Below, one piece after another: positions 33,936 to 43,019 of a DNA stretch of 64,000 nucleotides (the stretch's first letter is position 1; the number at the start of each line of letters is the position of its first letter). A program made the translations under genes and the position numbers. The notes under the pieces were generated by a model. It was not told where the DNA came from. It searched no databases and worked only from the letters and a program-made list of their open reading frames with translations. Location of the stretch: NCBI RefSeq assembly GCF_013141775.1, contig NZ_WHOB01000062.1, positions 62,001 through 126,000 of the forward strand, in the 5' to 3' direction. Source of the stretch: Paenibacillus phytohabitans (GTDB taxonomy: Bacteria > Bacillota > Bacilli > Paenibacillales > Paenibacillaceae).

Positions 33936-36299
33936 TTGAATTTTAAATATTTGTGGGAGAAACGGAAGAGTATTATCGTGACCTGGCTTGTTTCCTACAG
34001 CGCTGTGCTGGTTGTACCAATGGCAGTCAGCCTGCTGGTGTACATGCAGTCCAGCCAGGCACTGAAGAGCGAAATTCACCGTGCCAACGACTCCATGCTA
34101 AGGCAGGTCCGGTATACGATTGATACCCAGATTGATTTAATGAAACGGCTGAATATGGAGATTACCTGGAACACCAAGCTTCAGGATCTGATGTATTCGA
34201 GCAAATCCTCCGGCGATGCCCAGTTCACCGCCTATCAGCTGGCCAAGGAATTCCGGATGTACCAGACCTCTTACGCGTCAATTGATGAGTTCTATGTAAC
34301 CTGGGAGCAGGAGGCGGCTGTCATCCGGCCGGGCAATGTACGCGATTTCGCAACCGCTTTCAACACTATTCATAACACAGGAACTATGAATTATGGACAG
34401 TGGCTGGAGAATATTCATCAATCGGCCAATAACCGTTTTCTGCTGCTGCCGCATCTCGATTCCGCTGAACCCCGGACCGGAATCGCCTATCTGATCCATC
34501 TGCCCAAGGATCTGAACGGGCGGGAGACGGGGACGGTTGTGGTTATGGCGGATACCGGCAGGTTTCAACAAGCGATTGAGAGTATCTCCGGCTTCAGCGG
34601 CGGACAGGTGCTCATCCTGAATGAAGAGAATGAAGTGCTGCTCTCCAATCTGCCGGTATCGATCAATCAGGACAGCCTGCTGAAGCATTTGCCGCCGGAC
34701 GGCAGCCGGATGGTCAATATGCCAGCGAGAGACGGCGATTCGGAGCTGTTCTATATTCAATCCTCCGTCTCCAAACTGAAATATGTGCTGGTGATTCCAA
34801 GCAGCATCTATTGGGAGAAGGCGGAGTATGTCCGGAGATTCACCTATATCAGCCTGTTCATCAGTCTGCTGAGTGCCGGAGTCTTAACCTGGTTCTTCAT
34901 GCGCCGCAATTATTCGCCGATCCAGAAGCTCGTCCAGCTGCTGACGGACAAGAATTCCCATGAAGAACGGACCGACTGGAATGAGCTGAGCTTTATTCAA
35001 CGGGCCATCTCGAATACGAGGAGAGAGAAGGAGACCATCGCGCTGCAAATGCAGATCCATCAGCATGTGCTGCGCTCCAATATGCTCAACCGGCTGCTGA
35101 AAGGGAAGATGGATACCCTCCTTCCTTACGAAGAAGCCCTGAAGTCCTTCGATATTCAGCTGCGCTCGGATGATTTCGCGGTGATCCTGTTCGTGGTGGA
35201 GAATAGCGAGAGCCTGTCGGCCCAGCTGCCGGGCATTGACCTGAATGAGAAGAACAAGCTGGTCCAGTTCATCATCAGCAATGTGGTGGAGGAGCTTGCA
35301 GGCCATTATCATCACGCCGGTTACATGGTCGAAGTGGATGAGATGATGGTATGCCTAGTGAATTGCGGAGAGCCGGAATCCGCCCTCTTCAGAGAGGATC
35401 TGGCCACCATTGCCGCTGAAGCACAGCGGTTCCTGAGCAGCTATCAGATGGATCTTACCGTATCCATCGGAGGCATCCATTCCTCTCTGCCCGGGATTGC
35501 CGAAGCCTATCGTGAAGCCGTCGATGCCATGGCGTATAAGATGGTGCTCGGCAAGCAGGAGATCATAACCTATGACGAGATCCGCAGTGAACAGGCGGAT
35601 CATCCGCAGACCGGATACTACTACCCGCTTCAGGTCGAGCAGCAGATTATTAATATGATCAAGGTTGGCGACTTTGAGCAGGCGACCCGGCTGATCAGCG
35701 AGGTGACGGACCGCAATTTCAATCAGCCTATCACCTCGCTTACCCTCGCCAGATGCCTGATCTTCAATCTGGCCGGAACCATGGTCAAGGCGGTCAATGA
35801 GCTAGGCGGCGGGGACAACAGCCTGCTCGGGGACAATCCGCTGTGGCTGGACAAGATTATTGCCTGTGACACCATTCTGGAGATGAAGGCAGAGCTTCAG
35901 ACGCTGCTCGCCGAGGTATGCGCCTACGCTGCGGCCCGGCTGGAGCAGAACGTATCCCATGAACGGGCCGAATCGCTGCGTGATCTGGTGGTGAAGGTAA
36001 CGGAGCATATTGAAGAGCATTACAGCGACTCGAATCTGAGTGTTAATCTGATCGGCGAGCACTTCAATCTGAAGGGCAGCTATCTGTCCAAGCTGTTCAA
36101 GAATCAGACGGGGGAAGGCGTTCTGGATTACATCAACAAGTACCGGATCGGACAGGCCAAGGCCATGATCCGGGCCAGACAGGGATCAATTGCCGACATT
36201 GCCAAGCTGGCAGGCTATAATGAGGCAGCGACCTTTATCCGGGTATTCAAGAAATATGAAGGGATTACTCCGGGCAAATACAAAGAGATCAATGGATAA
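33936..36299 (+). CDS. Membrane-bound AraC-type sensor-regulator
   Basis: Protein of 787 residues. An N-terminal membrane helix (about 17-37), a Cache-like extracytoplasmic sensor of about 260 residues, a second helix (about 301-321), a long cytoplasmic linker with HAMP-like and coiled parts, and a C-terminal AraC DNA-binding domain (YLSKLFKNQTGEGVLDYINKYR, then EAATFIRVFKKYEGITPGKY). It senses an external sugar ligand directly or through a binding protein and activates transcription. TTG start at 33936 follows GAGGGG at 6 bases. A TATAAT is at 33887-33892 with a weak -35. It lies between the GH88 gene and an orphan binding protein. Confidence 0.92.
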   Translation: MNFKYLWEKRKSIIVTWLVSYSAVLVVPMAVSLLVYMQSSQALKSEIHRANDSMLRQVRYTIDTQIDLMKRLNMEITWNTKLQDLMYSSKSSGDAQFTAYQLAKEFRMYQTSYASIDEFYVTWEQEAAVIRPGNVRDFATAFNTIHNTGTMNYGQWLENIHQSANNRFLLLPHLDSAEPRTGIAYLIHLPKDLNGRETGTVVVMADTGRFQQAIESISGFSGGQVLILNEENEVLLSNLPVSINQDSLLKHLPPDGSRMVNMPARDGDSELFYIQSSVSKLKYVLVIPSSIYWEKAEYVRRFTYISLFISLLSAGVLTWFFMRRNYSPIQKLVQLLTDKNSHEERTDWNELSFIQRAISNTRREKETIALQMQIHQHVLRSNMLNRLLKGKMDTLLPYEEALKSFDIQLRSDDFAVILFVVENSESLSAQLPGIDLNEKNKLVQFIISNVVEELAGHYHHAGYMVEVDEMMVCLVNCGEPESALFREDLATIAAEAQRFLSSYQMDLTVSIGGIHSSLPGIAEAYREAVDAMAYKMVLGKQEIITYDEIRSEQADHPQTGYYYPLQVEQQIINMIKVGDFEQATRLISEVTDRNFNQPITSLTLARCLIFNLAGTMVKAVNELGGGDNSLLGDNPLWLDKIIACDTILEMKAELQTLLAEVCAYAAARLEQNVSHERAESLRDLVVKVTEHIEEHYSDSNLSVNLIGEHFNLKGSYLSKLFKNQTGEGVLDYINKYRIGQAKAMIRARQGSIADIAKLAGYNEAATFIRVFKKYEGITPGKYKEING

Positions 36300-36327
36300 A
36301 TTAACGAAGCGGACGGGGGATTAACCA

Positions 36328-37965
36328 ATGCGGATCAAGAGAAGTAGCAAGTCTGTCCTACTGTTGCTTCTGAGTCTGATGCTGTTGACATCCTGCAGGG
36401 AATGGAGTCCACAGGCAGATCAGACGCAGCAGGTACCACCGCCGTCAGCAGCGGAGGTCCTTCCCGGAGCAGACGGTTATCCGTTACAGACGGACAAGAC
36501 GCTGACCTATTGGGCGGAGCTGAACGGCAACGCCGGGAACATTAAGCCTACCTTCCAGGAGGTGCCCTTCTTCCAGGAATGGCAGCGCCGCACCGGGGTG
36601 AAGCTGGACTTCATCCAGCCTCCGGCGAATCAGGCCAAGGAGGCGATCAATGTCCTGCTGGCTTCAGGTGAACTGCCGGATATGCTGGAATATGAATGGG
36701 CCAGCTTCCCGGGCGGCCCCGAGAAGGCGATCAGCGACGGATATATTCTGCGGCTGAATGATGCAATCGAGAAGTATGCGCCTAACCTGCGGCGGTATTT
36801 GAGCCAGCATCCGGAGATCGACAAGCAGGTGAAGACGGACAATGGCAGCTATTATGTCTTCCCGTTCATCCAGGGAGATGATCCGCTGCTTACCTACCAG
36901 GGGCCGATTATCCGCCAGGACTGGCTGGATGAACTGAATCTCCCGGTCCCGGCTACCATTGATGACTGGCATACGGTGCTGAGGGCGTTCAAGGACAAGA
37001 AGGGGGTTGCCGCCCCGCTTACATTCCTGGGAGTGCCGAATCCGTTATTCGGAATTGAGAGCGGTGCTTTCGTTGGCGCCTACGGGATTAAGAAGGGATT
37101 CTATCTTGACCAGGGAGAAGTGAAGTATGGACCCGTCGAGCCCGGCTATAAATCTTTTTTGGCCTTATTCCGGAACTGGTATGCAGAGGGCCTGATTGAT
37201 AAAAATATCGCGACCGTGGATACGAAGACGCTCGATGCCAATATGATCTCCGGCAGAAGCGGGGCCAGTATATGGAATGCCGGAGCCGGAATAGGCATGT
37301 GGCAGCCTGCAATCAAGGACCTGTGGCCGGAGGCGAAGTTTGTTCCGGCACCTTATCCGGTTCTGCATAAGGGAGAGAAGCCGAAGTTTGGTCAAAGGGC
37401 TAACGCTTATATGGGCAGCGGAGGCGTAGCGATCTCAAGCGGCAGCAGGAATGTGGAGGAAGCCGTCCGGATGCTGGATTACGGCTACAGCCCTGAGGGA
37501 CATCTGCTCTTCAACTTCGGAATGGAAGGCACAAGCTATGCCATGAAGGACGGTTACCCGAAATATACGGATCTGATTATGCATAACCCGGATAAGCTGG
37601 CTCCGTCGCAAGCCCTTGCCATGTATACCCGTGCCAGCTACTTCGGGCCATTCGTCCAGGATGTCCGGTATCTGGAGCAATACTATTTCCTGCCGGAACA
37701 GAAGGAGGCGGTGCAGATCTGGTCGGACACTGATGCCAGGAACACCATGCTTCCGCAAATCTCCAAGACGGAGAAGGAGAGCACCGAGTTCTCCGCCATC
37801 ATGCTGGATGTGACGACGCTTGTGGATGAGATGTCCCTGAAAATTATTTTTGGCATTGAGCCGCTGGACAGCTTCGATGATTATGTAGCCCAGATTAAGG
37901 CGCTGGGTATTGACAGGGCGCTTGAGATTCAGACAGCGGCGCTTACCCGGTATATGAAACGGTAG
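36328..37965 (+). CDS. Extracellular solute-binding lipoprotein, orphan paralogue
   Basis: Lipoprotein of 545 residues with signal sequence ending LMLLTSC (Cys near residue 23). It aligns by eye with the binding protein at 29031 over the whole length: YPLQTDKTLTYW / YPIQTDEKLSYW, FPGGPEKAISDGYILRLNDA / FPGGPEKAINDGYILKLNDL, GPIIRQDWLDELNLPVP / GPIIRKDWLDELGLPVP. It has no permease of its own and starts 28 bases after the membrane AraC sensor, so it is probably co-transcribed with it. It may supply a second ligand to the shared permeases or present ligand to the sensor. Confidence 0.92.
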   Translation: MRIKRSSKSVLLLLLSLMLLTSCREWSPQADQTQQVPPPSAAEVLPGADGYPLQTDKTLTYWAELNGNAGNIKPTFQEVPFFQEWQRRTGVKLDFIQPPANQAKEAINVLLASGELPDMLEYEWASFPGGPEKAISDGYILRLNDAIEKYAPNLRRYLSQHPEIDKQVKTDNGSYYVFPFIQGDDPLLTYQGPIIRQDWLDELNLPVPATIDDWHTVLRAFKDKKGVAAPLTFLGVPNPLFGIESGAFVGAYGIKKGFYLDQGEVKYGPVEPGYKSFLALFRNWYAEGLIDKNIATVDTKTLDANMISGRSGASIWNAGAGIGMWQPAIKDLWPEAKFVPAPYPVLHKGEKPKFGQRANAYMGSGGVAISSGSRNVEEAVRMLDYGYSPEGHLLFNFGMEGTSYAMKDGYPKYTDLIMHNPDKLAPSQALAMYTRASYFGPFVQDVRYLEQYYFLPEQKEAVQIWSDTDARNTMLPQISKTEKESTEFSAIMLDVTTLVDEMSLKIIFGIEPLDSFDDYVAQIKALGIDRALEIQTAALTRYMKR

Positions 37966-37969
37966 AACA

Positions 37970-38003
37970 AACCCCCTGCAGAGAGGCTCTCGCAGGGGGT
38001 TTA
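37970..38003 (+). terminator. Terminator after the orphan binding protein
   Basis: Stem AACCCCCTGC / GCAGGGGGTT with a 12-base loop that can extend the stem (AGAGAGGCTCTC), followed by TACT. It starts 4 bases after the stop codon and faces the convergent LOG gene. Confidence 0.75.
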
Positions 38004-38029
38004 CTATGCTCAATCACAATATGTGTCAA

Positions 38030-38611
38030 TCAAGTCCGCTCATCCGTAAGATATTTCTTCACCGGAGGCGGACTATAATCAGCCAATTGCTGCAGAATTC
38101 CCTCCGCAGTCGTATCGTTCAGCATGATGGAATGCTGTTTCTCCTGCATGAACTTCTCCTGGACCATGTTGCCAAACAGGGCAATCAGCGGATCGTAATA
38201 ACCGTTGACGTTCAGCAGCCCGCAGGGCTTCTGGTGCAGACCGAGCTGCGCCCACGTGAAAATCTCGAAATACTCCTCCATCGTGCCCGGCCCGCCCGGC
38301 ATGGCAATGAATCCGTCGGCAAGCTCAGACATCTTCAGCTTCCGTTCGTGCATGGAGTCCACCATAATCAGTTCGGTCAGACGGGTGTGCTCGATTTCTC
38401 TTTTTTTGAGAAAATGGGGCAGAACCCCGATCACACGTCCCCCCGCCTGCATTACGGCATCAGCAATCGCGCCCATCAGGCCGACAGTGGCTCCGCCATA
38501 GACCAGTGTGATGCCCCGTGCAGCCAGCTCTTTGCCCAGAGCAACAGCATACTCCTTGTATACGGGCGAAGCTCCATCATTCGAACCGCAAAAAACAGCG
38601 ATACTCTTCAT
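38030..38611 (-). CDS. LOG family protein (cytokinin riboside 5'-monophosphate phosphoribohydrolase type)
   Basis: Soluble Rossmann-fold enzyme of 193 residues. The LOG signature PGGPGTMEEYFE (PGGxGTxxE) is near residue 105-116, and the upstream MHERKLKM block supplies the conserved Arg and Lys. Plant and bacterial homologues hydrolyse nucleoside 5'-monophosphates at the N-glycosidic bond; in bacteria the physiological substrate is often uncertain. AAAGGAG lies about 12 bases before the ATG. It is a single gene between the terminator at 37970 and the subtilase gene. Confidence 0.93.
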   Translation of the reverse strand: MKSIAVFCGSNDGASPVYKEYAVALGKELAARGITLVYGGATVGLMGAIADAVMQAGGRVIGVLPHFLKKREIEHTRLTELIMVDSMHERKLKMSELADGFIAMPGGPGTMEEYFEIFTWAQLGLHQKPCGLLNVNGYYDPLIALFGNMVQEKFMQEKQHSIMLNDTTAEGILQQLADYSPPPVKKYLTDERT

Positions 38612-38775
38612 ATAATGCTGACTCTCCTTTGCCTAAGTATCTGAAAATAGCTTCATGTATGATGTTGCAACTGTATCTACTTCAAAGATACCACACGATG
38701 TCGTGCGGTAGAAGGATATGCTCAATGTTTAACTCTGTATTACATTCATTTTACATAAGAGTCCTATGTACAACA

Positions 38776-38803
38776 GGAGCCAACCAATGTTGTTGGCTCC
38801 TTT
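38776..38803 (-). terminator. Hairpin after the large subtilase gene
   Basis: Stem GGAGCCAAC / GTTGGCTCC with a 7-base loop, located 14 bases beyond the subtilase stop on the minus strand. The flank on that strand is TGTTGTAC, not a clean T-run, so termination efficiency is uncertain. Confidence 0.5.
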
Positions 38804-38813
38804 GCGGATGAGC

Positions 38814-40682
38814 TTAATGGACAGGCGTTAATTCGCCGACTAATTGAACGGCTTTAGCAGCATCAATGCGTCCAAAGCCATAACGGTCATGCCAGCTGCC
38901 CGACATAGGTCTTGCGGATTTGCGGAGAATCTCGTGGATTTCTTCACTGGATAAAGAAATGCCGTGGGCCAACGCTTCTGCGAGCATCAGGGCAATAATA
39001 CCGGTTACTGCCGGGGCCGCCATGCTGGTGCCCATCATAGGAGTAACACCATCTATTGATCCCGATTTAGCGGCCATAACTTTGAATTTCACAGGTTCAT
39101 CTTGGGTTTCATTTCCTCCAGGTGCGCTGATCTCGGGCTTTTGTCTTCCGTCCCGTGTCGGGCCGGCGCTGGAGAAGAAGGAAAGTGGTGTGCCTGCTTC
39201 TTTGGCGCTGTATGAACCGACAACGACCGTTTTTTTGCCGCAGCAGATTGAACCGAGGGTATGGGTATTATCCAGCGGTTCCTCGAAATGGGATTGGCCA
39301 AAATCATCCCGTTCAATCCAGGCATGATATTTCCCTGACCGGATCTTCTCTCCGCGCAGTCTAAGTGTCCATGCACCGGCCGGTAAACCTCTCTCCATGA
39401 AGATATTGATGACATTGTCACCGTTGTTCGGATCTTGTTTCCGGTGGGAGATGAAGATCAGGATTTCATTCCGGTTCCCGACCGCCTGGTGAGTCGTACC
39501 GAGCTTAACCTCACCGAGGTTCTGCCCATCCGGGGTGATTAACTGGCAGGAGAATTCATCTTCTGCATCGTACCAAAGCTCGATTTCATTAGAAGTACGG
39601 TCTGATTTTTCCACGATCCAGCTGAGATCCTTCACCTCATTCTGGCGGATTGTGCCACTGGCGTGTATGCCGTCAGTATAAGAGTTGCTGGCAGCCAATA
39701 CGATGGCCCGATTGTTAGCAGCACTTAGGAGTGTATCGAATCCGACCTCAACCAGAGAAGTGCCGTCATGCGGGCCGCCATTGGTGCCCAGGCTTATATT
39801 GGTGACACACGGCCGGTCTCCGGCGAGCTTATAGATGTATTGCAGAGCCTCCAGCAGATGCACTGAACTCCCGAAATCCCCTTTTACCGCGTCAGGTCCC
39901 GACCATGGAACATCCTCGGCATTCAATTGCACAAATACGATATCTGCCTGAGGAGCAGGACCGGGTGTGTTGGTTCCGTTACCGTTGCCCGCAGCAGTAT
40001 CCATAACGTGGGTTCCGTGCCAATCTTCAATATCATCTTTAGGATCAGGAAGGTGTAACGCCGCGAACGGAGCATCTGTTTGCAGAGCACGGCTTAACTG
40101 CTCTTGCGAGTACACCTTGCCATATCCAAACTCAGTGTCACTAGAGGCAATGGCCGTCTGATCCCAGTAGCTGAGAATCCGGCTTGTCCCGTCTGAATGG
40201 ATGAAGTTCTTATGGGTAAAGTCACATCCATCATCTACAATCCCGATGACGACGCCTTTCCCGCCGTTGCTTTTAGTATTTTGATTCAGCAAATCCGCCC
40301 GGGCTTTAGTTTCTTCAATGGTCTTAAAGAGCTGGGGCTTTAACAATTGTGATGCCTTCAAGCTCATTACGGCCGGTGATTTGCGGATCTGCTCAATTTG
40401 GTCTGCGGCAATCCGGGCGGTGACGAGCCGTACATTCTTCTGCTCCTCAGGCACGCTGCCCAGGTCGGCAATTTGCCGGACTCCGGACAGGTTTTTCCAC
40501 GCCTCAATATCCTTTACCTTAGCGATAACCGCGATTTCACGGGCATCTGCTGTCTCCGCTGATTCTGCGTTGAACAAATGCGGATGAGCCTCTTTGTGTT
40601 CACTTTGATTGAAAGCAATGACCCGCTGCAGTCTTGGATCAAGGTTAGCGGGGATCTCATTCGTGGTTTCTTTGAGTTTCAT
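38814..40682 (-). CDS. S8 family subtilase without signal peptide
   Basis: Serine protease of 622 residues. The triad is in order: Asp150 in GIVDDGCDF, His222 in DWHGTHVMD and Ser553 in MMGTSMAAPAVTG. Residues 1-130 form a prodomain-like region with no hydrophobic leader, so secretion by the Sec route is not indicated. Between His and Ser is a beta-rich insert of about 150 residues (around 345-490), including ELWYDAEDEFSCQL, of the kind seen in large bacterial subtilases. AAAGGAG lies 6 bases before the ATG. It is divergent from the nuclease-protease operon at 41083 across a 400-base AT-rich gap and probably belongs to the same functional group. Confidence 0.92.
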   Translation of the reverse strand: MKLKETTNEIPANLDPRLQRVIAFNQSEHKEAHPHLFNAESAETADAREIAVIAKVKDIEAWKNLSGVRQIADLGSVPEEQKNVRLVTARIAADQIEQIRKSPAVMSLKASQLLKPQLFKTIEETKARADLLNQNTKSNGGKGVVIGIVDDGCDFTHKNFIHSDGTSRILSYWDQTAIASSDTEFGYGKVYSQEQLSRALQTDAPFAALHLPDPKDDIEDWHGTHVMDTAAGNGNGTNTPGPAPQADIVFVQLNAEDVPWSGPDAVKGDFGSSVHLLEALQYIYKLAGDRPCVTNISLGTNGGPHDGTSLVEVGFDTLLSAANNRAIVLAASNSYTDGIHASGTIRQNEVKDLSWIVEKSDRTSNEIELWYDAEDEFSCQLITPDGQNLGEVKLGTTHQAVGNRNEILIFISHRKQDPNNGDNVINIFMERGLPAGAWTLRLRGEKIRSGKYHAWIERDDFGQSHFEEPLDNTHTLGSICCGKKTVVVGSYSAKEAGTPLSFFSSAGPTRDGRQKPEISAPGGNETQDEPVKFKVMAAKSGSIDGVTPMMGTSMAAPAVTGIIALMLAEALAHGISLSSEEIHEILRKSARPMSGSWHDRYGFGRIDAAKAVQLVGELTPVH

Positions 40683-41082
40683 GTCATGTCTCCTTTAGCT
40701 GGCTAGTGTGCCGGAAAATACAACGTCCATATACTTTCACTAATTTGAATTTTTATAAAATCCATTATATTCAAGCAGAGACGTCATAAGGGGTGTGAAG
40801 AGTACAGCATGAAAATTATGGTCTTTTATACACGGTCATTCTGATTAAATACATAAATAGATAATGATAAAAAACAAATATGTAAATAAAAGTAAGTATC
40901 ATCGAGTGAACGTTTTCACATAATAGCTCCGTTCCTTTTGGAGGTACCAGAGAAAATATAAACAGTTAGGGGTGAGCAACGCTTCAGGTGATACAGGCTT
41001 GAGCGTGGAGGGGTCAAGGGGCAGGGCTGGGCTATGAGGTCGTCGATGCATTTGATTTCTAAACTACAAGGAGATGTTAACT
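40683..41082. other. AT-rich divergent promoter region
   Basis: The 400-base gap between the two divergent operons is clearly more AT-rich than its flanks over 40740-40930. TATAAT-like hexamers occur on both strands (for example on the minus strand near 40770), but no -35/-10 pair with good spacing stands out. The last 100 bases before the nuclease gene are G-rich on the plus strand. No open reading frame here looks real. Confidence 0.5.
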
Positions 41083-41973
41083 ATGGGGACTTCAATTCGT
41101 TCAAATGATCAGTCAAGTACAGCAAGCAAGCTGCAAACGCTGGATGCCAATCTGGAGAGATTCAGTGCCGATGCCAATGCGTATTATGACGCTGTCAGGG
41201 ATAAGGCCAAAGTGGAACAGTATTATGCCCGTTTGAACCGGAATGAACCGGATGGAAAGGTATTGTTCAAAGCATTAACCCAGTTGCTGGAGGAGACACA
41301 TACTGAGAAGGTCCGTTACAACAAAAGTGACGATTATCTGAAAACCTCAGTAGACCTGCACGACGACGGACTTCTGCGAAGCATTTATTCCGGCAAAGAA
41401 GCCGAACCACATAAGGTTATTGAGGAAGATGCAGCTATGGTTGTTGCTGCGGGTGGCGTAAGTTCTACCGGACATATACTAAACGTTGAGCATGTGGTTC
41501 CGCAATCCTGGTTTAATGAAGTTGAGCCGATGCGTGGTGACTTACATCATTTGTTCTATTGTGAAGAAAAATGCAACTCATTCAGAGGAAATAAAAGATA
41601 TGTCGATTTTGCCGACTACAATCCCGATGAGTTCAGAACAGATACAGTGCGGGGAGAATGCGGCAAAGGTGTCGGTGGTGACGGGGCGCTTGACGGCGAA
41701 TTCGAACCTGAGTACGCCAAAGGCGTGGTAGCGAGAGCAATGCTCTATTTCATTCTCCGCTATCCGAAAGGTATTGAATCAAAGCACGTCAAAAAGCAAG
41801 ACATAAATGTACTCCTGAAATGGCATAAGGACTTCCCGCCCAACCTGAAATACGAAAAGCACAGAAATCAGGAGATCTTTGCAATCCAGGGCAACCGGAA
41901 TCCCTTTATTGATCTCCCTGAATTGGCTGACCGGATCGATTTCAGTGTGTATAAGCCGTCTTATAATAATTAA
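41083..41973 (+). CDS. Endonuclease-I-like nuclease, no signal peptide
   Basis: Protein of 296 residues. The core STGHILNVEHVVPQSWF (catalytic-type His near residue 140), RGDLHHLFYCEEKCNSFRGN and GVVARAMLYFILRYP match the Endonuclease I / BsnI family, non-specific nucleases of the His-Me-finger type that are normally secreted. This copy has a polar start (MGTSIRSNDQSS) and no leader, so it is probably intracellular or released by lysis. ATG at 41083 is 9 bases after AAGGAG; an ATG at 41074 abuts that site. It leads a five-gene run with proteases, spaced 20 bases from the next gene. Confidence 0.87.
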   Translation: MGTSIRSNDQSSTASKLQTLDANLERFSADANAYYDAVRDKAKVEQYYARLNRNEPDGKVLFKALTQLLEETHTEKVRYNKSDDYLKTSVDLHDDGLLRSIYSGKEAEPHKVIEEDAAMVVAAGGVSSTGHILNVEHVVPQSWFNEVEPMRGDLHHLFYCEEKCNSFRGNKRYVDFADYNPDEFRTDTVRGECGKGVGGDGALDGEFEPEYAKGVVARAMLYFILRYPKGIESKHVKKQDINVLLKWHKDFPPNLKYEKHRNQEIFAIQGNRNPFIDLPELADRIDFSVYKPSYNN

Positions 41974-41993
41974 AACAGAGTGGGGGTTACACA

Positions 41994-42992
41994 ATGTCTG
42001 CAATAAGTACGCTCACAAGCGATGCCGTAGAGCTTCAGCCTTTTCAAGCCGATGACGTAACGCGCCATATCAAAGAAATCCCCAAGGGGGTGCAGATGAT
42101 CCAGGCTCCGGCTTTTTGGGAGAAAGGTAAATATGGCAAAGGTGTAAAAATTGCTGTTCTGGATACCGGCTGCGACAAAGACCACCCGGATCTGAAGGAC
42201 AGGATTACCGGGGGCTGGAACTTCACCGATGATGACGGGGGCACCAAAGAAAGCTACAAGGACTACAATGGGCACGGCACCCATGTGGCCGGAACCATTG
42301 CTGCTACCAAGAACGACAAGGGCGTCGTCGGAGTCGCACCGGAAGCGGATCTGCTGATTCTGAAGGTACTGAACCGCAAAGGGAGCGGCCGTCCGGAATG
42401 GATCGCAGAAGCGATTGATTACGCCATTAAGCAGCAGGTCCAAATCATCAATATGTCCTTCTCTGCCGGAGCTGGTCATGATGGCATGCATGAAGCTATT
42501 AAACGGGCAGTAGGTGAAGGCATCATCGTAGTCTGCGCAGCTGGAAACAGTGACCGGAATGAGAAACGCTACCCGGCAGCATACAATGAATGCACTTCTG
42601 TAGGCGCGGTTGATTTTAGCGGAGAGCACGCCGAGCTCCTGACGAAGAATAATGAGGTAGACCTGACTGCCCCCGGTGTTAATGTGCTGTCCTGTTATCC
42701 CCTTGATCTGGTCCCTGACCGTAATGAACCCTATAAAGTAATTTCAGGTACCTCGATGTCTTCTCCGCATGTCGCTGGGGCATTAGCCCTTGTGCTCAAC
42801 TATTATCAAAGTGAATCCCAATTCAACCGCAAGTTAACTGAAGATGAGTTATATGCGCAGATTGTCAGATGTACTTTGCCGCTGGGCAGTTCCAAAGCAG
42901 CTGAAGGTAACGGCTTGCTCTTTCTGACCGCACCGGAGCTGCTGGCCGAGTATTGGAGAAACAATAAACCGGATTTGAACTCATATTCATAA
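41994..42992 (+). CDS. ispA: Intracellular subtilisin, IspA type
   Basis: S8 protease of 332 residues that closely follows Bacillus IspA: no signal peptide, a short N-terminal propeptide, then the catalytic domain with Asp57 (IAVLDTGCD), His94 (YNGHGTHVAG) and Ser254 (SGTSMSSPHVAG). The propeptide holds LQPF at residues 14-17, matching the LIPY/F element that blocks the active site of intracellular subtilisins until cleaved. ISPs act in the cytoplasm late in growth. It follows the nuclease gene by 20 bases and is followed by the CYTH-like gene, so protease and nuclease are made together. Confidence 0.92.
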   Translation: MSAISTLTSDAVELQPFQADDVTRHIKEIPKGVQMIQAPAFWEKGKYGKGVKIAVLDTGCDKDHPDLKDRITGGWNFTDDDGGTKESYKDYNGHGTHVAGTIAATKNDKGVVGVAPEADLLILKVLNRKGSGRPEWIAEAIDYAIKQQVQIINMSFSAGAGHDGMHEAIKRAVGEGIIVVCAAGNSDRNEKRYPAAYNECTSVGAVDFSGEHAELLTKNNEVDLTAPGVNVLSCYPLDLVPDRNEPYKVISGTSMSSPHVAGALALVLNYYQSESQFNRKLTEDELYAQIVRCTLPLGSSKAAEGNGLLFLTAPELLAEYWRNNKPDLNSYS

Positions 42993-43019
42993 TCCGCACC
43001 CTGACAAGGAGGTCCAATC

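Noticed and set aside
33923..33946. Seven-codon leader peptide (ATG AGG GGT ...) overlapping the AraC sensor start
   Set aside because: No ribosome site precedes it and the GAGGGG inside it serves the TTG start of the real gene.
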